A stretch of 64,000 nt of DNA from Prosthecobacter vanneervenii (GTDB lineage Bacteria > Verrucomicrobiota > Verrucomicrobiia > Verrucomicrobiales > Verrucomicrobiaceae), in NCBI RefSeq assembly GCF_014203095.1, contig NZ_JACHIG010000009.1, forward strand, positions 1 to 64,000, given 5' to 3'. The notes below the pieces were generated by a model that did no database searches, was not told the DNA's origin, and saw only the letters and a list, made by a program, of their open reading frames with translations. The position numbers and the translations under genes are program-made. This document shows positions 7,901 through 17,394 of the stretch, one piece after another; position 1 is the stretch's first letter, and every line of letters begins with the position of its first letter.

Positions 7901-10900
7901 ACTGGCACCCGTGTAGTCGCTGCCGCTCAATGCCGTGCCGTCCGCCATGGAGTAGTCGATGGAGACGTTCGTTGTCGCGGCGGTGCTGAGACTAACCTGA
8001 ATCACGGCAAAGCCCGCGTTCTCCACCACCGTCGTCGATGCCGCAGCAAAGCTCACATAGGGGCTTGCGGAGCCGGTGTCGTTATCGACGATGGTGAGTC
8101 CGTGGTAGCTGTTGGTGCCAAGCACTGCACCGTTGGGATTGAGCAACTGCAAGGTCACGAGGTTGTTCGGCTCGCGCATGTTGTCGTCGTTGATTATGAT
8201 GCTGATGTTCTTGGAAGTCTCGCCCGGAGCGAAGGTGAGCGTGCCAGGTGCGAACGTGTAATCGACGCCGGAGCCGAAGGCGCTCGAGACGGATTGCGTG
8301 CGGTAGAATTGTTCAATGGCCAGGGAGTTCGACCAGCCGGCATAGAAGTCACGTGCGTAGCCGTTGCGGTCCGTGCGCATCATCACACCTGCCTGCGCAT
8401 TGCTGGCGCCACCCGACAGACTCGTGAGCCTGGCAATCAAGGTGAAGTCACCGCTGACTTCTCTGGCGACGAAGCGCCCCTCGTCTCCGCCAGTGCTCAC
8501 ACCGGAACCCGATCCATTCACCGTCCACACGCCGCCGTTCAAGCTCTCCGAGCCATCGACGTTGACGAACCCTACATCCCGTCCCTGAAGAGTGCCGCTG
8601 CCAGTAAGGCTCACATTGTCAAACGTCGCCGTGGCAACGGTGCCATCTGAGCGCGCGGAGCAGAAGATGCCGGCAAGTGTTGTGGGACCGAGCGCGATGG
8701 TTTGCGTGGTGCCGACACTGACCCAGGTGGTGCCGTCATTTGACTGCGATGAAGTGAAAACATCACCCGAGCGCTGGAGGCGGAACCACTTGGAAAGAAT
8801 CGGCGTGGTCACCGCCGTCTGTGTGGCTGCTGCAGCATTCAGGGTTGCGCGTGAACCGCTGAGAAAACCACCCGTGCCATGCACCAGCGAAGCGGCGTAA
8901 ATCGCACCTGCATTGGTCACATCGTTACGCAGCATCACGCCGAGCCGGGCGCCGGTGCTTGTTGCAGTCTGGCTCGCAAGGCGTGCGGTAACAGTGCAGT
9001 TCGCCGAATTTGAAACAGGAAAATAGACAAACCTGAATTGATCAGTCGTCGCACCACCGCCCGGTCCGGTGCCGGTGGCTGTGATGCTGTAAACGCCGCT
9101 GGTGTTGGTGTGCGAACCCGTGGCGGCACTGAGATTCACCGCACCTTCTGATCCGACGGTGGCACCAGCATCGAGACCGGTGATGGCAAAATTGTCCACC
9201 GATGCCGTCGAAGAAACGGAGGACGATGCCGACCCAAGCGCAATGCCTGCGTAATAGGTGGACGAAGACAAACCGCTCAGCGTGACGGTGCCGCCGCGCT
9301 GGACCCACGCACTGCCATCGTTGGACTCGAAGAACGTCAGGCTCGATCCCGCGCGCACCACGCGCACCCAGTAAGGCAGCGCCTGCGTGCTGACACTGGA
9401 ACTCGAACCCGACGTATTCGTGCCCAGCGCATAATCAATGCTCACTGGCGCCGCCTGTGCGGATGAGAGCGTGACGGGGATGTTCACCGTGCCCGCGTTC
9501 TCATTGACCGCAGACGACGACGCCTGGAAGCCGACCGAGGCTGTGCTCGTCTCATTGTCGGCGAGATACATCAGCGTGCCAGGACCACGCCCATACGAGC
9601 CGGCAGCCAAGTCAAAGGTGATCGTCTCAGTGCCTTCAAAGGTGGTGTCGTTGGTGATCACGAGCGGTATATCACCTCCAAGGGCGCCCGCTGCGATGGT
9701 GAGAGTACCGGTGTTGCCGCTGAAGGTGAGGTTCGCACCTGTCGTCACCGTGTAGTCAGTGCCAGCCGTCGCAGAGCCACCGAGCGTGAAGTTCACAGCG
9801 AGTGCCGCCGTCGTCGAACCGGTGCGTGAGACATAAAACTTCGTGGGGGTTGAGGTCGTGCCTTCCGTCACCGTCGAGCTTCCGGCAGTGCCCACTTGCG
9901 TATCGACAAACACCGATGGCTGCTCATTGTCGATGACCCACATGGATGCTGAACTGGTCGGGCCAAAAGTCGTGTAGCTGGCGCTCGGAGTGATGGTGAT
10001 CGCCACATTCTCCAACTCCTCCGCCACGGCATCGTCGATGGGACGCACAATCATGTCAAAGACACTCATCCCCAGTGGAACGGTGAACGAGCCCGACAGC
10101 GGAATGCTCGCGGCGGTGTTGTAGTTCACGATGGTGCCGCTGGCGCCCACGGCCCAGACATTGGCGGTGCTGATGCCGCGCACTCCGCTGAGTGCTGGCA
10201 CGGCATTGGAGACTTGCGCAGTCCATGTCGTGGCATTGGTGGTGCGCAGAATGACGCCGTTGCTGCCGCTGGCCCAGGCATTGCTCGAATCGGCTGCCCA
10301 GATGCCGGAAAGGTCTTGAGTCGTGGGAGAAGTGAGCGTGCTCCAACTCGTGCCGGTGGTCGAACGCAGAAGCGTGCCCGCCGCACCGGCAGCCCACAAA
10401 CTCGTCGCGCTGCTGCCGGTAATCGAGCGCAGCGTATTGGTCGTGGGCGAGGTTTGTGCCGCCCACGTCGAGCCGTTCCAAAAGCGGATCACACCGCCCG
10501 CACCCACTGACCACACACTGGTCGCGGAGCTGCCCCACACCCCGTAGAGCGCGGTGGCAATGCCAGACGTCTGCGCGCTCCAGGCCGTGCCGTTGAAGAA
10601 CAAAATCGTGCCGCCATCTCCCACGGCCCAGATGCTTGTGGCGGACGTTCCCCAGACCGCACGCAGGATGTTCGTGGTGCCTGAAGTCTGTGCGCTCCAG
10701 GCAGTGCCGTTCCATTTCAAGATGACACCGCCGTCGCCCGCGGCCCACACGCTGGTGGCGCTGGTGCCCCACACGGCGTTCAGGCTGGAGGTCACGCCGG
10801 ATGATTGCGCACTCCAACTTGTGCCATCCCATTTCATGATGGTGCCTCCGGCACCCACGGCCCAGGCATTGTTCGCATCGGCCGCCCACACCGCATTCAG

Positions 10901-13900
10901 CGTGGACGTTGTATTGGATGTTTGCGGATTCCAAACCGATCCGCTGTCATAGTCCACGCCGTTCGTTGCCGTACCACTGAGTGAATAGTTCACGATCAGC
11001 GGCGTGGTCAGATCGCCACGCACCGTAAAGCGAAAGGTTCCGGTCGTGCTTGGCTCGGTGACTGCGCCGATGTTCTCCACGTCGATGTAAGGCACGGTTC
11101 CCGCCGCGTCATTAATCGTCACAGTGGCGACGTTCGGCGTGCCGACGACATAGTTTGCGGAACCCGCGCCGAGCGTGATTACCGCTGTTTCCGGACCTTC
11201 ACCGATCGTGTCGTAGCGCGGGATGATCGTGACGGTTGCCTGCGTTTGCGATGCCGGAATGGTGACCAAACCAGGCAGTTGCTCATAGTCCACGCCATGC
11301 AATGCGGGCGTGCCGGTGCTTGGCGTGCCGCTCATCGCATAGTAAACGGTGAGCGGATTCGTCGTGTCACCCGTGCGTGTGATGACAAAGGTTCCCGTGT
11401 TCGCCACAGCGCCTGGCTGCGTCAGGTCGATCTCCTGCGCCACAGGATCCGTCGCCACCACGCTCACCGTTTGCACTTCATCATCGACGAGGTTTGCCGA
11501 GGCGCTCAGCGCCAGCGGATCAGCGATGAAGCTCGCGCCCGTCGTGATGCTGAGCACCACCGTTTCAACGGGTTCGGTCAAGGCATCGTCGATGGGTGAT
11601 ACGCTCAGCGTCGCCGATGCCGAGCCGTTCGGGATCGTGATCGAACCGCTCAAGCTCGTGTAGTCCGTGCCGTTCGTCGCCGTCCCTCCAATGCTGTAAG
11701 GCACAATCAAGTCGGCTCCCGTCGAACCCGTTCGGGTGAACGTAAAGCTCATCGGCACGCCGCTGTTTTCAATCGTTGAGCCCTTCGACACAGCGAGCGA
11801 TACTTTGGGCAAAACCGTGTCATCGTCATTGATCACGACGGTCGCCGTCGATGGATTGCTGGCCAGATAACCAACGCCGGGACCGAGTTGTAGAATCACG
11901 GTCTCAGGACCTTCCACCAGCGCATCGACCAATGGTGTGACGACAACATCAAGCGTCGCCGAGTTCGCCGGAATCGTGAAAGTACTGAAACCCTGCGAAC
12001 CGGTGGCGTAGTCGGGAGCAAATGTGTAGTCCGTGCCCTTGGTCGCGCCACCCGATGCGGCATTGACATTGACCACCAGCGCAGAGCCAAGATCACCCGT
12101 GCGGGTGAGACGGAAGCTGCCGGTGGTGACGGGTGCAAGCTCGTTCGCGTTTGGATTCGTTGCCGTGATGGTGACGAACGAACTCGGCGTAGCCACGAAG
12201 TCCGCACCCGTGGCGCTGGGGCCGACGACAATGTTGTTGTTGAAGCGCTCGCTGAAGTTGAAGCCGTAGAGCAGCGGCGTCATCGAGTAGCTGTTCGCCG
12301 AGAGATTGGGAATGATGTAGTAGCCATCAGTGTCCGTGACCACGCCGTTGGCACCGTTGGCGAGCACAGTCACCCCCGCAACGCCAGCACCAGCATTGGT
12401 GATGCGACCGCTGATGGCGTAGCGGGAATTCCCATTGCCGACCGTGATCAAAACGTTGCGCGACGCCGTGCCGCCCTTCATGTCGCTCACCGTGCACGTA
12501 ACCACGTAACTGCCCGCAGTCGGGAAGGTGCGCGACATCGTGGGTGCGTTTGGCGAAACCACCTTCACTGACGTGTCGCCGAAGTTTTGCCAGGAGTAGG
12601 CCAGCGTATCGCCATCGGCATCAGCGGCAGTTGCCGTAAACGTCACAGTGGCTCCGGTGGGCACCGATGTGTTCGAGGCCGTGAGCGTGAGCGTTGGTTC
12701 GTTGTTGGTCGGGAAGAAACCGAAGTTCACCGCCACATCCATGTAGCGCGGCGAATCATTCATCGCGACGGTGGTGATGTGAATGCCCGTTTCCGTGTCC
12801 GAGAACGTGCTGCCGAGTGAGATGGGCGAGTCTTCTTTGAGAAACGGTGAACCCGGCGTGCTGTCGATGAGCTGGAGATTGCTCGCGCCGCCGTTCGGAA
12901 AGCGCCAGCCGAGGAAGAGGCCGTTCTTGATCCACGGGTTCGTGTCAAACAAGGTGCGGACATCGGCCCAATAAACACGCTGCGTGTCCTTCGTAATCGT
13001 CATCGAATACGCGCGGCTTGGCAGCAGCAGACCGGTGTCCATCGCGTAGATGCGGTAGAGGCCGCTTTGGGTGACGTTTTGAATGAAGTTGCTCGGCAGC
13101 CACCTCACCTGATTCTTCGCCTGTGAATTGTAATGGTGTGCCAGGGTCGTGCTCGCACCGCTCATCATGTCGTAGTCGTGACCATACTCTTCGTTGGTAC
13201 CCACGCCGATGCTGCTGGTGCCGGCGGTGTCCCAGAAGTTGGCATGAGCGAGGCCAAACGTGTGGCCCATTTCGTGGCACCATACACGCAGAGTGTTGTC
13301 GCGTGCCCAAACGAGATTGCCGCTGGCAAGACCACCGTAGGAGCCAGGGCCACCGTTGTGCCGCACGACGATGCAATCGTAGTCATTCCAATCATAGCCG
13401 AGCTGCCGCGCGGCCTCACGCGCATGCTGATGCTCCAGGCTGGTGCCGCTGATGTCTCCGCCGTTCGAGGTGTCACGATTCACATACCAGGCTTCATTGT
13501 GCTGCAACTTCACCGGTGGCGTTACCACGCCGAGCATCGTGAGCTTGCCAAACGATGCCTTGGAAAAAAACTCGCCGCAGTCACGCATCACGGCGGACAG
13601 CTCCGCCTCGGTCGCGGGCACCTTGTTGGTATCTGCATACGTCATCGGGATCGCCAGCACCTTGAAGGTGCCGAGCGATGGCGTCGGTGCGGACGGCAAA
13701 TTCCCAGAGTAACCAAACACACCGCCGCTCACGCCTTCGCCCCAGATGATGGTTTGGTTGAACGGATCTCGGTGATACCCGCCGCATAGGCTCACGATCT
13801 CGGTCGCTGTCTCGACAATGTTGGCCGTCTCGCTCACTGCATCGCCCGGCTGCAAACCTTCCGCCTCGGTCTTCAGGCCCGAGATCGGGCAAATCGCAAC

Positions 13901-14635
13901 AAGCGGCTTTTCTGCGGACAGTTTTTCGCCTGGCTCGAGCTGACGAGAAGGTGAATCATTCACCGCGAGGTCCGAGTCGACAGCGATGCCATTCAGAGAG
14001 ACACCAGGCGAGTTCGAAAGCTTTTGTTCCAGCGAGCCATAGACATACGCGCGGTATGTCCCCCCCTCCTTAAACTCTGCCTCACGAAACATCACCGGTT
14101 TGTTCGGCAACGGTTCACCAGGTGCGGGCACCCCCTTAAACACTTGAATGGCGGCAACTCCATTCAAACGCTTTTCCAACAGCGAGACGATGCTAGTCGG
14201 CAATTGCTGCCGCACCACCATCGGCACCGCGCGCTCCAGCGCCGTCTTCGGATCATCCTTGATGAGCTGCTTGATCACCGGCCGGCGCGCCTGCGCCAGC
14301 TTCACCCCTTCCTCCACCATCTTGGCACGATCCTCGGGCGCTGCCTCCAGATAGTCCTGCGTCCATCTGGTGAAGGCGGCCATCTCGCCGTTCGACTGGA
14401 TCTTTGCCTCGGTGCTTTCCACAGCCTCCGCCTTCGGTTTGCCAGGCTTCAGCGTGCTGGCGTGGACAGGGCCTGGAGTCTGGCGCGTGCGGCTTTTCTC
14501 AGGAGGGCAGCAGGAGTGCCCCTCCACGGTCAAAGACTGCTGGCGGGTGGCACGAAAAGCAAAAAAAGCGGCTGCAACGAGCACCGCAGAGAGAAGGATG
14601 AAAAGACGGGGGCGCATGGTGGTTGGCGGCGTCAT
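4997..14635 (-). CDS. giant secreted metzincin / Calx-beta / PKD protein
   Basis: 3212 residues. The start at 14635 is chosen; an ATG 18 bp downstream (14617, MRPRLFILL) is equally possible. A hydrophobic segment (about 9-25) gives a signal peptide or anchor. Residues 454-464 read HEMGHTFGLAH, the metzincin zinc motif with Glu455, followed by a Met-turn-like 'YDMMSG', so the N-terminal third is a zinc metalloprotease. Then follow a PKD-like domain (about 648-732), a carboxypeptidase-regulatory-like domain (about 735-810), several Calx-beta domains ('DYT...G..T..I...DD..E..E'), a seven-repeat propeller (about 1234-1508), concanavalin-like or DUF1349-like domains, more Calx-beta, another PKD/REJ-like part, and a C-terminus with 'DRDGQANLLEYAFG' typical of large verrucomicrobial exoproteins. 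It is probably cell-surface or extracellular. Single gene, with a palindrome just upstream. Confidence 0.85.
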   Translation of the reverse strand: MTPPTTMRPRLFILLSAVLVAAAFFAFRATRQQSLTVEGHSCCPPEKSRTRQTPGPVHASTLKPGKPKAEAVESTEAKIQSNGEMAAFTRWTQDYLEAAPEDRAKMVEEGVKLAQARRPVIKQLIKDDPKTALERAVPMVVRQQLPTSIVSLLEKRLNGVAAIQVFKGVPAPGEPLPNKPVMFREAEFKEGGTYRAYVYGSLEQKLSNSPGVSLNGIAVDSDLAVNDSPSRQLEPGEKLSAEKPLVAICPISGLKTEAEGLQPGDAVSETANIVETATEIVSLCGGYHRDPFNQTIIWGEGVSGGVFGYSGNLPSAPTPSLGTFKVLAIPMTYADTNKVPATEAELSAVMRDCGEFFSKASFGKLTMLGVVTPPVKLQHNEAWYVNRDTSNGGDISGTSLEHQHAREAARQLGYDWNDYDCIVVRHNGGPGSYGGLASGNLVWARDNTLRVWCHEMGHTFGLAHANFWDTAGTSSIGVGTNEEYGHDYDMMSGASTTLAHHYNSQAKNQVRWLPSNFIQNVTQSGLYRIYAMDTGLLLPSRAYSMTITKDTQRVYWADVRTLFDTNPWIKNGLFLGWRFPNGGASNLQLIDSTPGSPFLKEDSPISLGSTFSDTETGIHITTVAMNDSPRYMDVAVNFGFFPTNNEPTLTLTASNTSVPTGATVTFTATAADADGDTLAYSWQNFGDTSVKVVSPNAPTMSRTFPTAGSYVVTCTVSDMKGGTASRNVLITVGNGNSRYAISGRITNAGAGVAGVTVLANGANGVVTDTDGYYIIPNLSANSYSMTPLLYGFNFSERFNNNIVVGPSATGADFVATPSSFVTITATNPNANELAPVTTGSFRLTRTGDLGSALVVNVNAASGGATKGTDYTFAPDYATGSQGFSTFTIPANSATLDVVVTPLVDALVEGPETVILQLGPGVGYLASNPSTATVVINDDDTVLPKVSLAVSKGSTIENSGVPMSFTFTRTGSTGADLIVPYSIGGTATNGTDYTSLSGSITIPNGSASATLSVSPIDDALTEPVETVVLSITTGASFIADPLALSASANLVDDEVQTVSVVATDPVAQEIDLTQPGAVANTGTFVITRTGDTTNPLTVYYAMSGTPSTGTPALHGVDYEQLPGLVTIPASQTQATVTIIPRYDTIGEGPETAVITLGAGSANYVVGTPNVATVTINDAAGTVPYIDVENIGAVTEPSTTGTFRFTVRGDLTTPLIVNYSLSGTATNGVDYDSGSVWNPQTSNTTSTLNAVWAADANNAWAVGAGGTIMKWDGTSWSAQSSGVTSSLNAVWGTSATSVWAAGDGGVILKWNGTAWSAQTSGTTNILRAVWGTSATSIWAVGDGGTILFFNGTAWSAQTSGIATALYGVWGSSATSVWSVGAGGVIRFWNGSTWAAQTSPTTNTLRSITGSSATSLWAAGAAGTLLRSTTGTSWSTLTSPTTQDLSGIWAADSSNAWASGSNGVILRTTNATTWTAQVSNAVPALSGVRGISTANVWAVGASGTIVNYNTAASIPLSGSFTVPLGMSVFDMIVRPIDDAVAEELENVAITITPSASYTTFGPTSSASMWVIDNEQPSVFVDTQVGTAGSSTVTEGTTSTPTKFYVSRTGSTTAALAVNFTLGGSATAGTDYTVTTGANLTFSGNTGTLTIAAGALGGDIPLVITNDTTFEGTETITFDLAAGSYGRGPGTLMYLADNETSTASVGFQASSSAVNENAGTVNIPVTLSSAQAAPVSIDYALGTNTSGSSSSVSTQALPYWVRVVRAGSSLTFFESNDGSAWVQRGGTVTLSGLSSSTYYAGIALGSASSSVSSTASVDNFAITGLDAGATVGSEGAVNLSAATGSHTNTSGVYSITATGTGPGGGATTDQFRFVYFPVSNSANCTVTARLASQTATSTGARLGVMLRNDVTNAGAIYAASLVHGTGGFLSGSRATLNAAAATQTAVTTPILSKWFRLQRSGDVFTSSQSNDGTTWVSVGTTQTIALGPTTLAGIFCSARSDGTVATATFDNVSLTGSGTLQGRDVGFVNVDGSESLNGGVWTVNGSGSGVSTGGDEGRFVAREVSGDFTLIARLTSLSGGASNAQAGVMMRTDRNGYARDFYAGWSNSLAIEQFYRTQSVSSAFGSGVDYTFAPGTLTFAPGETSKNISIIINDDNMREPNNLVTLQLLNPNGAVLGTNSYHGLTIVDNDTGSASPYVSFAAASTTVVENAGFAVIQVSLSTAATTNVSIDYSMADGTALSGSDYTGASGTLNFAAGDTVKTITVPILDDGIVESAESFTLTLSNPVGLLTSSITTHTVTINDDDLPTVSIVANDPNASETGPDNGQFTISRSGPTTSPLTVLLARSGTATSSTDFTAIATPLSFVIPTGQTSATLDVVPVDDATNEGSETVIETISADAAYVIGTASSATVTIADNDRSTVTIAATDNIASETPGNTGTFTITRTAPTNVALTVTVAIAGTATNTTDYSTVSTSVAFAINDVSKTITITPVNDSLQEGDETVAVNIVAGGGNYTIGTPDAAFVTIQDNDSAPTLFINSPGEQGVLLASSNGIILSATVSDDGLPSATTLQWTQVNGPGTAAFASPTSATTAVTFSVAGTYALQLSAFDGLFTSTDQVTVIVGGSLTAGDWISQDLDPIAAKRGQGLQSGTQFSVNGSGGGYASRGTDQASVMLRSLDGDGSIVARLTTFTTTAALSGITIRDSMARGARRAVLGYVPGTGLQFRARTTASSSDTLVATGTGLTLPLWLKLDRVAATNNITASYSSDGVNYTQLGTTTAITMDNRALFGLTTTSNSTSTVANAVLDNVSTTPALSGPALVSEDATASPAAAGSGSESAGTYTIAGSTTGYFYGWQYYGDLVVTARLNTMTSGAGSAIAGLRLSEGLDAGAYVQFGRIGSSAYNGYYWTVIAGGTGDGLPSGVNNGDWLRVVRKGTSVTAFRAPNVSGSPGTWIQVGQPQTIIMTTPVWVGFYVNNASGVGLNTATFSGLTIESLNKAPIVGIASTATYPLSPVPLDGTVTDDSYPTPVSLSTTWSRQSGPASVVFADATQVDTTATLSQPGSYVLRLTANDSSAQTFKDLTFTGYAKAFEVWQAQNWTAYSDPNAAATYDADRDGQANLLEYAFGTPPQTAGTSPLVYDTTAVSTDKYLRITVPKNAAATDVTFTVEATSDLTNPNGWSSVGLVTEQNTSTQLIVRDALPMSASGPRFMRVKVVRN
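10112..10936 (-). repeat. seven tandem ~39-residue repeats (beta-propeller) inside the giant gene
   Basis: About 275 codons contain seven units of the form 'W.aQTS.t...L.aVWg.sat.vWavG.gGtI..wnG'. Unit length is 39-41 residues, and seven units suit one closed propeller. The repeats interrupt a Calx-beta domain. Confidence 0.8.
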
Positions 14636-14665
14636 CTGACTAACTTCCCACAGTCCACTTTATTA

Positions 14666-14684
14666 GAAATTTGTGCGAAATTTC
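14666..14684. promoter_or_regulatory. inverted repeat upstream of the giant gene
   Basis: GAAATTT (14666-14672) and AAATTTC (14678-14684) around GTGCG, 31 bp upstream of the start at 14635. It is AT-rich in a GC-rich genome. It could be an operator; nothing shows its binding partner. Confidence 0.4.
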
Positions 14685-14798
14685 AGAAGTCCGGAGCACC
14701 ACAGGAAATCAGCATCCTACCGAAACCGGCCCGGCTAAAGCAATACCTTAGTGCAAAAATGCCTATCTTGACCGCGAAATAGGCCGCTTGAGCCGTCC

Positions 14799-15593
14799 CT
14801 ACCGCCGCAGCAGCACCAGCAGAACGTCGGCGTAGCTGTCGTCCAGGCGGCGGGGCTCCTGGAGGTCGCAGGTAAAGTCATAGCACTCCATGAGCTCCAG
14901 CTCGGGCACCTTGCGCAGCAGGGCACGGAGCTGAGCGGCATTGTACGTGCGGAACTCCCAGCGCGTCTCCTGCGTGTGCGTGCGGCCTGAGTCCGTGATC
15001 TTGAGCCGGGTGCGCAGTTTTTCCAGACGGGTGCGGCGGTCGGCGGGCCAGGTGTGGGTGTTGCACACCACCTCGATCCTGCCACGGCGTGCCACCCAGC
15101 GCTCGTGCTCGGAGCCTCCACGGTCATAGTCCGTCAGGTGCAGTCCGAGGCAAAAAAGGCCGCCGGGGCGCAGTGCCGCCGCCACTCGCCGCAGGCACTC
15201 GGCCGCGTCCTTTTCCGTGTGGAGGTATTTGAAGGTGCTGACCAGGCAGTGGGCCAGATCAAAGCCGCCCTTCACCCCCTTGGGCAGGGTAAAGCTCTGC
15301 ATCCAATCCTCCCAGAGCCGGGCCTGAAGGCCTGCGCCCTCCAGCCGCTGCCGGGCAAAGGCCGTCATGTGCGCATTGCCATCAAAGCCGCACACCTCCC
15401 AGCCGCGCTGCGCCAGTTCCAGCGCCAGCCGACCGCTGCCACAGGCGGGCTCCAGCAGGCGGCGCCCCTTGCCAGGCCGTGCGTAGCGCGCCATGGCCCC
15501 CTCCAGAAAGTCGGCCTCCTTTACCGTGCCATCATCAAAGACGATGTCGTAGTAAAGAGGGGTGTCGTACCAGTCGCGCAGTTCAGTGGCCAT
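14799..15593 (-). CDS. SAM-dependent methyltransferase, class I
   Basis: 264 residues from MATELRDWYD (15593). An ATG at 15602 is also possible; the much longer open frame upstream is not credible. Motif I is 'LLEPACGSGRLALELAQRG' (about 49-67), with the acidic 'VCGFDGN' after it and a post-motif 'HCLVSTFKYL'. The opening 'WYDTPLYYDIVFDDGTVKEADFLEG' is common to a family of small-molecule methyltransferases of unknown substrate. No neighbour suggests a pathway. It is divergent from the glycosyltransferase gene. Confidence 0.8.
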   Translation of the reverse strand: MATELRDWYDTPLYYDIVFDDGTVKEADFLEGAMARYARPGKGRRLLEPACGSGRLALELAQRGWEVCGFDGNAHMTAFARQRLEGAGLQARLWEDWMQSFTLPKGVKGGFDLAHCLVSTFKYLHTEKDAAECLRRVAAALRPGGLFCLGLHLTDYDRGGSEHERWVARRGRIEVVCNTHTWPADRRTRLEKLRTRLKITDSGRTHTQETRWEFRTYNAAQLRALLRKVPELELMECYDFTCDLQEPRRLDDSYADVLLVLLRR

Positions 15594-15842
15594 GCGGGGC
15601 ATGATGGCGAGTTTGGCCCTGAGCGCCAGCAAAGCAGCTCCTCCTTTGGAGAGTTCCCTCCCCCATACTGCGTACCTTCCTTCCGTCACCTGCCTTGATC
15701 GCGCCAAGCCTGCCCGCAAATTCATCTTTATAACTACCCCGACCTCAAAAATCCCTCTCCTGCTGGCACCCGAATTGCTGCTTGATTCTTGGTGACTGGT
15801 GGAGATTGATGACGCCCCCATGGCCCGCCTCCCCTTCCCGAT

Positions 15843-17336
15843 ATGATTGTGTGGGATAACTTTTTCTGGTTTACCAGCTACATCCTCGTCTTCACCGCCC
15901 TGTCCGCCTTTGGTGCGCACAGAATCAAGGTGTTATATCACTTCTGGAAGCACCGTGACGACGTGCCCGTGCCTGCCTATGAGTTCAAGGAACTGCCCTT
16001 CGTGACGGTGCAGCTGCCCATCTTTAACGAACTCCATGTGGTGGAAAACCTGCTGCGCACCGTCAGCGCCCTGGACTACCCCCGCGACCGCCTGCAGATC
16101 CAGGTGCTGGACGATTCCACGGACGAAACCGCCCCCCACGCTGAGAAGCTCTCCGCCGACCTCAAGGCCCAGGGCTTCGACATCGAGTACCGCCACCGCA
16201 CCAACCGCCACGGCTTCAAAGCCGGTGCGCTGGACGAAGGCATGGCCACCGCCAAGGGCGAGTACATCTGCATCTTTGACGCCGACTTTCAGCCCGCGCC
16301 CGACTACCTGAAGCAGGTGATCCACCACTTCTCCAACGAGCGGGTGGGCATGGTGCAGGCCCGCTGGGGGCACCTGAACAAGGACTTCTCCCTCCTCACC
16401 AAGCTGCAGGCCCTGTTTCTGGACGGGCACCTGGTGCTGGAGCAGACCGCCCGCAGCCGCCATGGCGAATTCCTCAACTTCAACGGCACCGCCGGCATCT
16501 GGCGCCGCAAGGCCATCGAAGACGGCGGCGGCTGGCAGCACGATACACTGACGGAGGATCTGGACCTCAGCTACCGCGCCCAGCTCAGGGGCTGGAAATT
16601 CATCTACCTCAAAGACGTTGTCGTGCCCGCCGAGCTGCCTCCGGACATGGACGGCTTCAAGAGCCAGCAGCACCGCTGGACCAAGGGCAGCATCCAGGTG
16701 TGCAAAAAGATCCTCATGGACGTCTGGCGCAGCGACATCCCTCTGCGTCTCAAGATCGAGGCCACCTCCCACCTGACCTCAAACTTTGCCTACCTGCTCA
16801 CGCTTTGCACGCTGGTGCTGATGTATCCGGCGAACTTCGTCATGGGCAGCTCCTGGCACAAGGCGGTGTTTGTGGACGTGCCGGTGTTCTTCTTCGCCTC
16901 CCTCAGCGTCGTGATTTTCTACATGACGGCCCAGGGTGCGCAGCAGCGCGGCGGCTGGCTGAAAACCCTGCCCTACGTGCCCATGCTGCTGGCGCTCGGC
17001 ATCGGCATGAGCATCAACAACGGCAAGGCCGTGCTGGAGGCGCTCATGAACCAGTCCTCGGAATTTGTGCGCACACCGAAGTATGGCGTGGAAAGCAAGG
17101 CCCAGGCCGCGAAACAGCGCCCGCTCTACAAAGCCGGCAAATCCATCGCCCTGTGGATCGAAGTCCTGCTCACCGGCTACTTCGGCTGGATGATCGCCCT
17201 CGCCGCCCAGCGCGGCCAGTGGGGCAGCATCCCCTTCCTGCTGCTCTTCCTGTTTGGCTTTGGGTATGTGGCAGCCGGCAGTCTGATGAAGCGCTTCTCG
17301 ATGGCCGCGCTGCAGGCGCAGCCGGTGCGGGCGTGA
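15843..17336 (+). CDS. membrane glycosyltransferase family 2, CslA/cellulose-synthase-like
   Basis: 497 residues. One N-terminal membrane helix (about 6-26), then a cytoplasmic GT-A domain with the processive beta-glycan synthase signature: Asp90-Asp91, DAD at 146-148, TED at 237-239 and QQHRW at 275-279. Four or so helices follow (about 305-345, 355-375, 435-480). The order and motifs match the bacterial relatives of plant CslA (beta-mannan synthases) better than BcsA, because there is no PilZ domain. It probably makes and exports a beta-linked polysaccharide. No BcsB/C partners are adjacent. Confidence 0.85.
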   Translation: MIVWDNFFWFTSYILVFTALSAFGAHRIKVLYHFWKHRDDVPVPAYEFKELPFVTVQLPIFNELHVVENLLRTVSALDYPRDRLQIQVLDDSTDETAPHAEKLSADLKAQGFDIEYRHRTNRHGFKAGALDEGMATAKGEYICIFDADFQPAPDYLKQVIHHFSNERVGMVQARWGHLNKDFSLLTKLQALFLDGHLVLEQTARSRHGEFLNFNGTAGIWRRKAIEDGGGWQHDTLTEDLDLSYRAQLRGWKFIYLKDVVVPAELPPDMDGFKSQQHRWTKGSIQVCKKILMDVWRSDIPLRLKIEATSHLTSNFAYLLTLCTLVLMYPANFVMGSSWHKAVFVDVPVFFFASLSVVIFYMTAQGAQQRGGWLKTLPYVPMLLALGIGMSINNGKAVLEALMNQSSEFVRTPKYGVESKAQAAKQRPLYKAGKSIALWIEVLLTGYFGWMIALAAQRGQWGSIPFLLLFLFGFGYVAAGSLMKRFSMAALQAQPVRA

Positions 17337-17394
17337 GGGTGATCATCAGATCATTCCTCGATTACGCCCATCTTCGTTGTTCTACTCTTAACCC

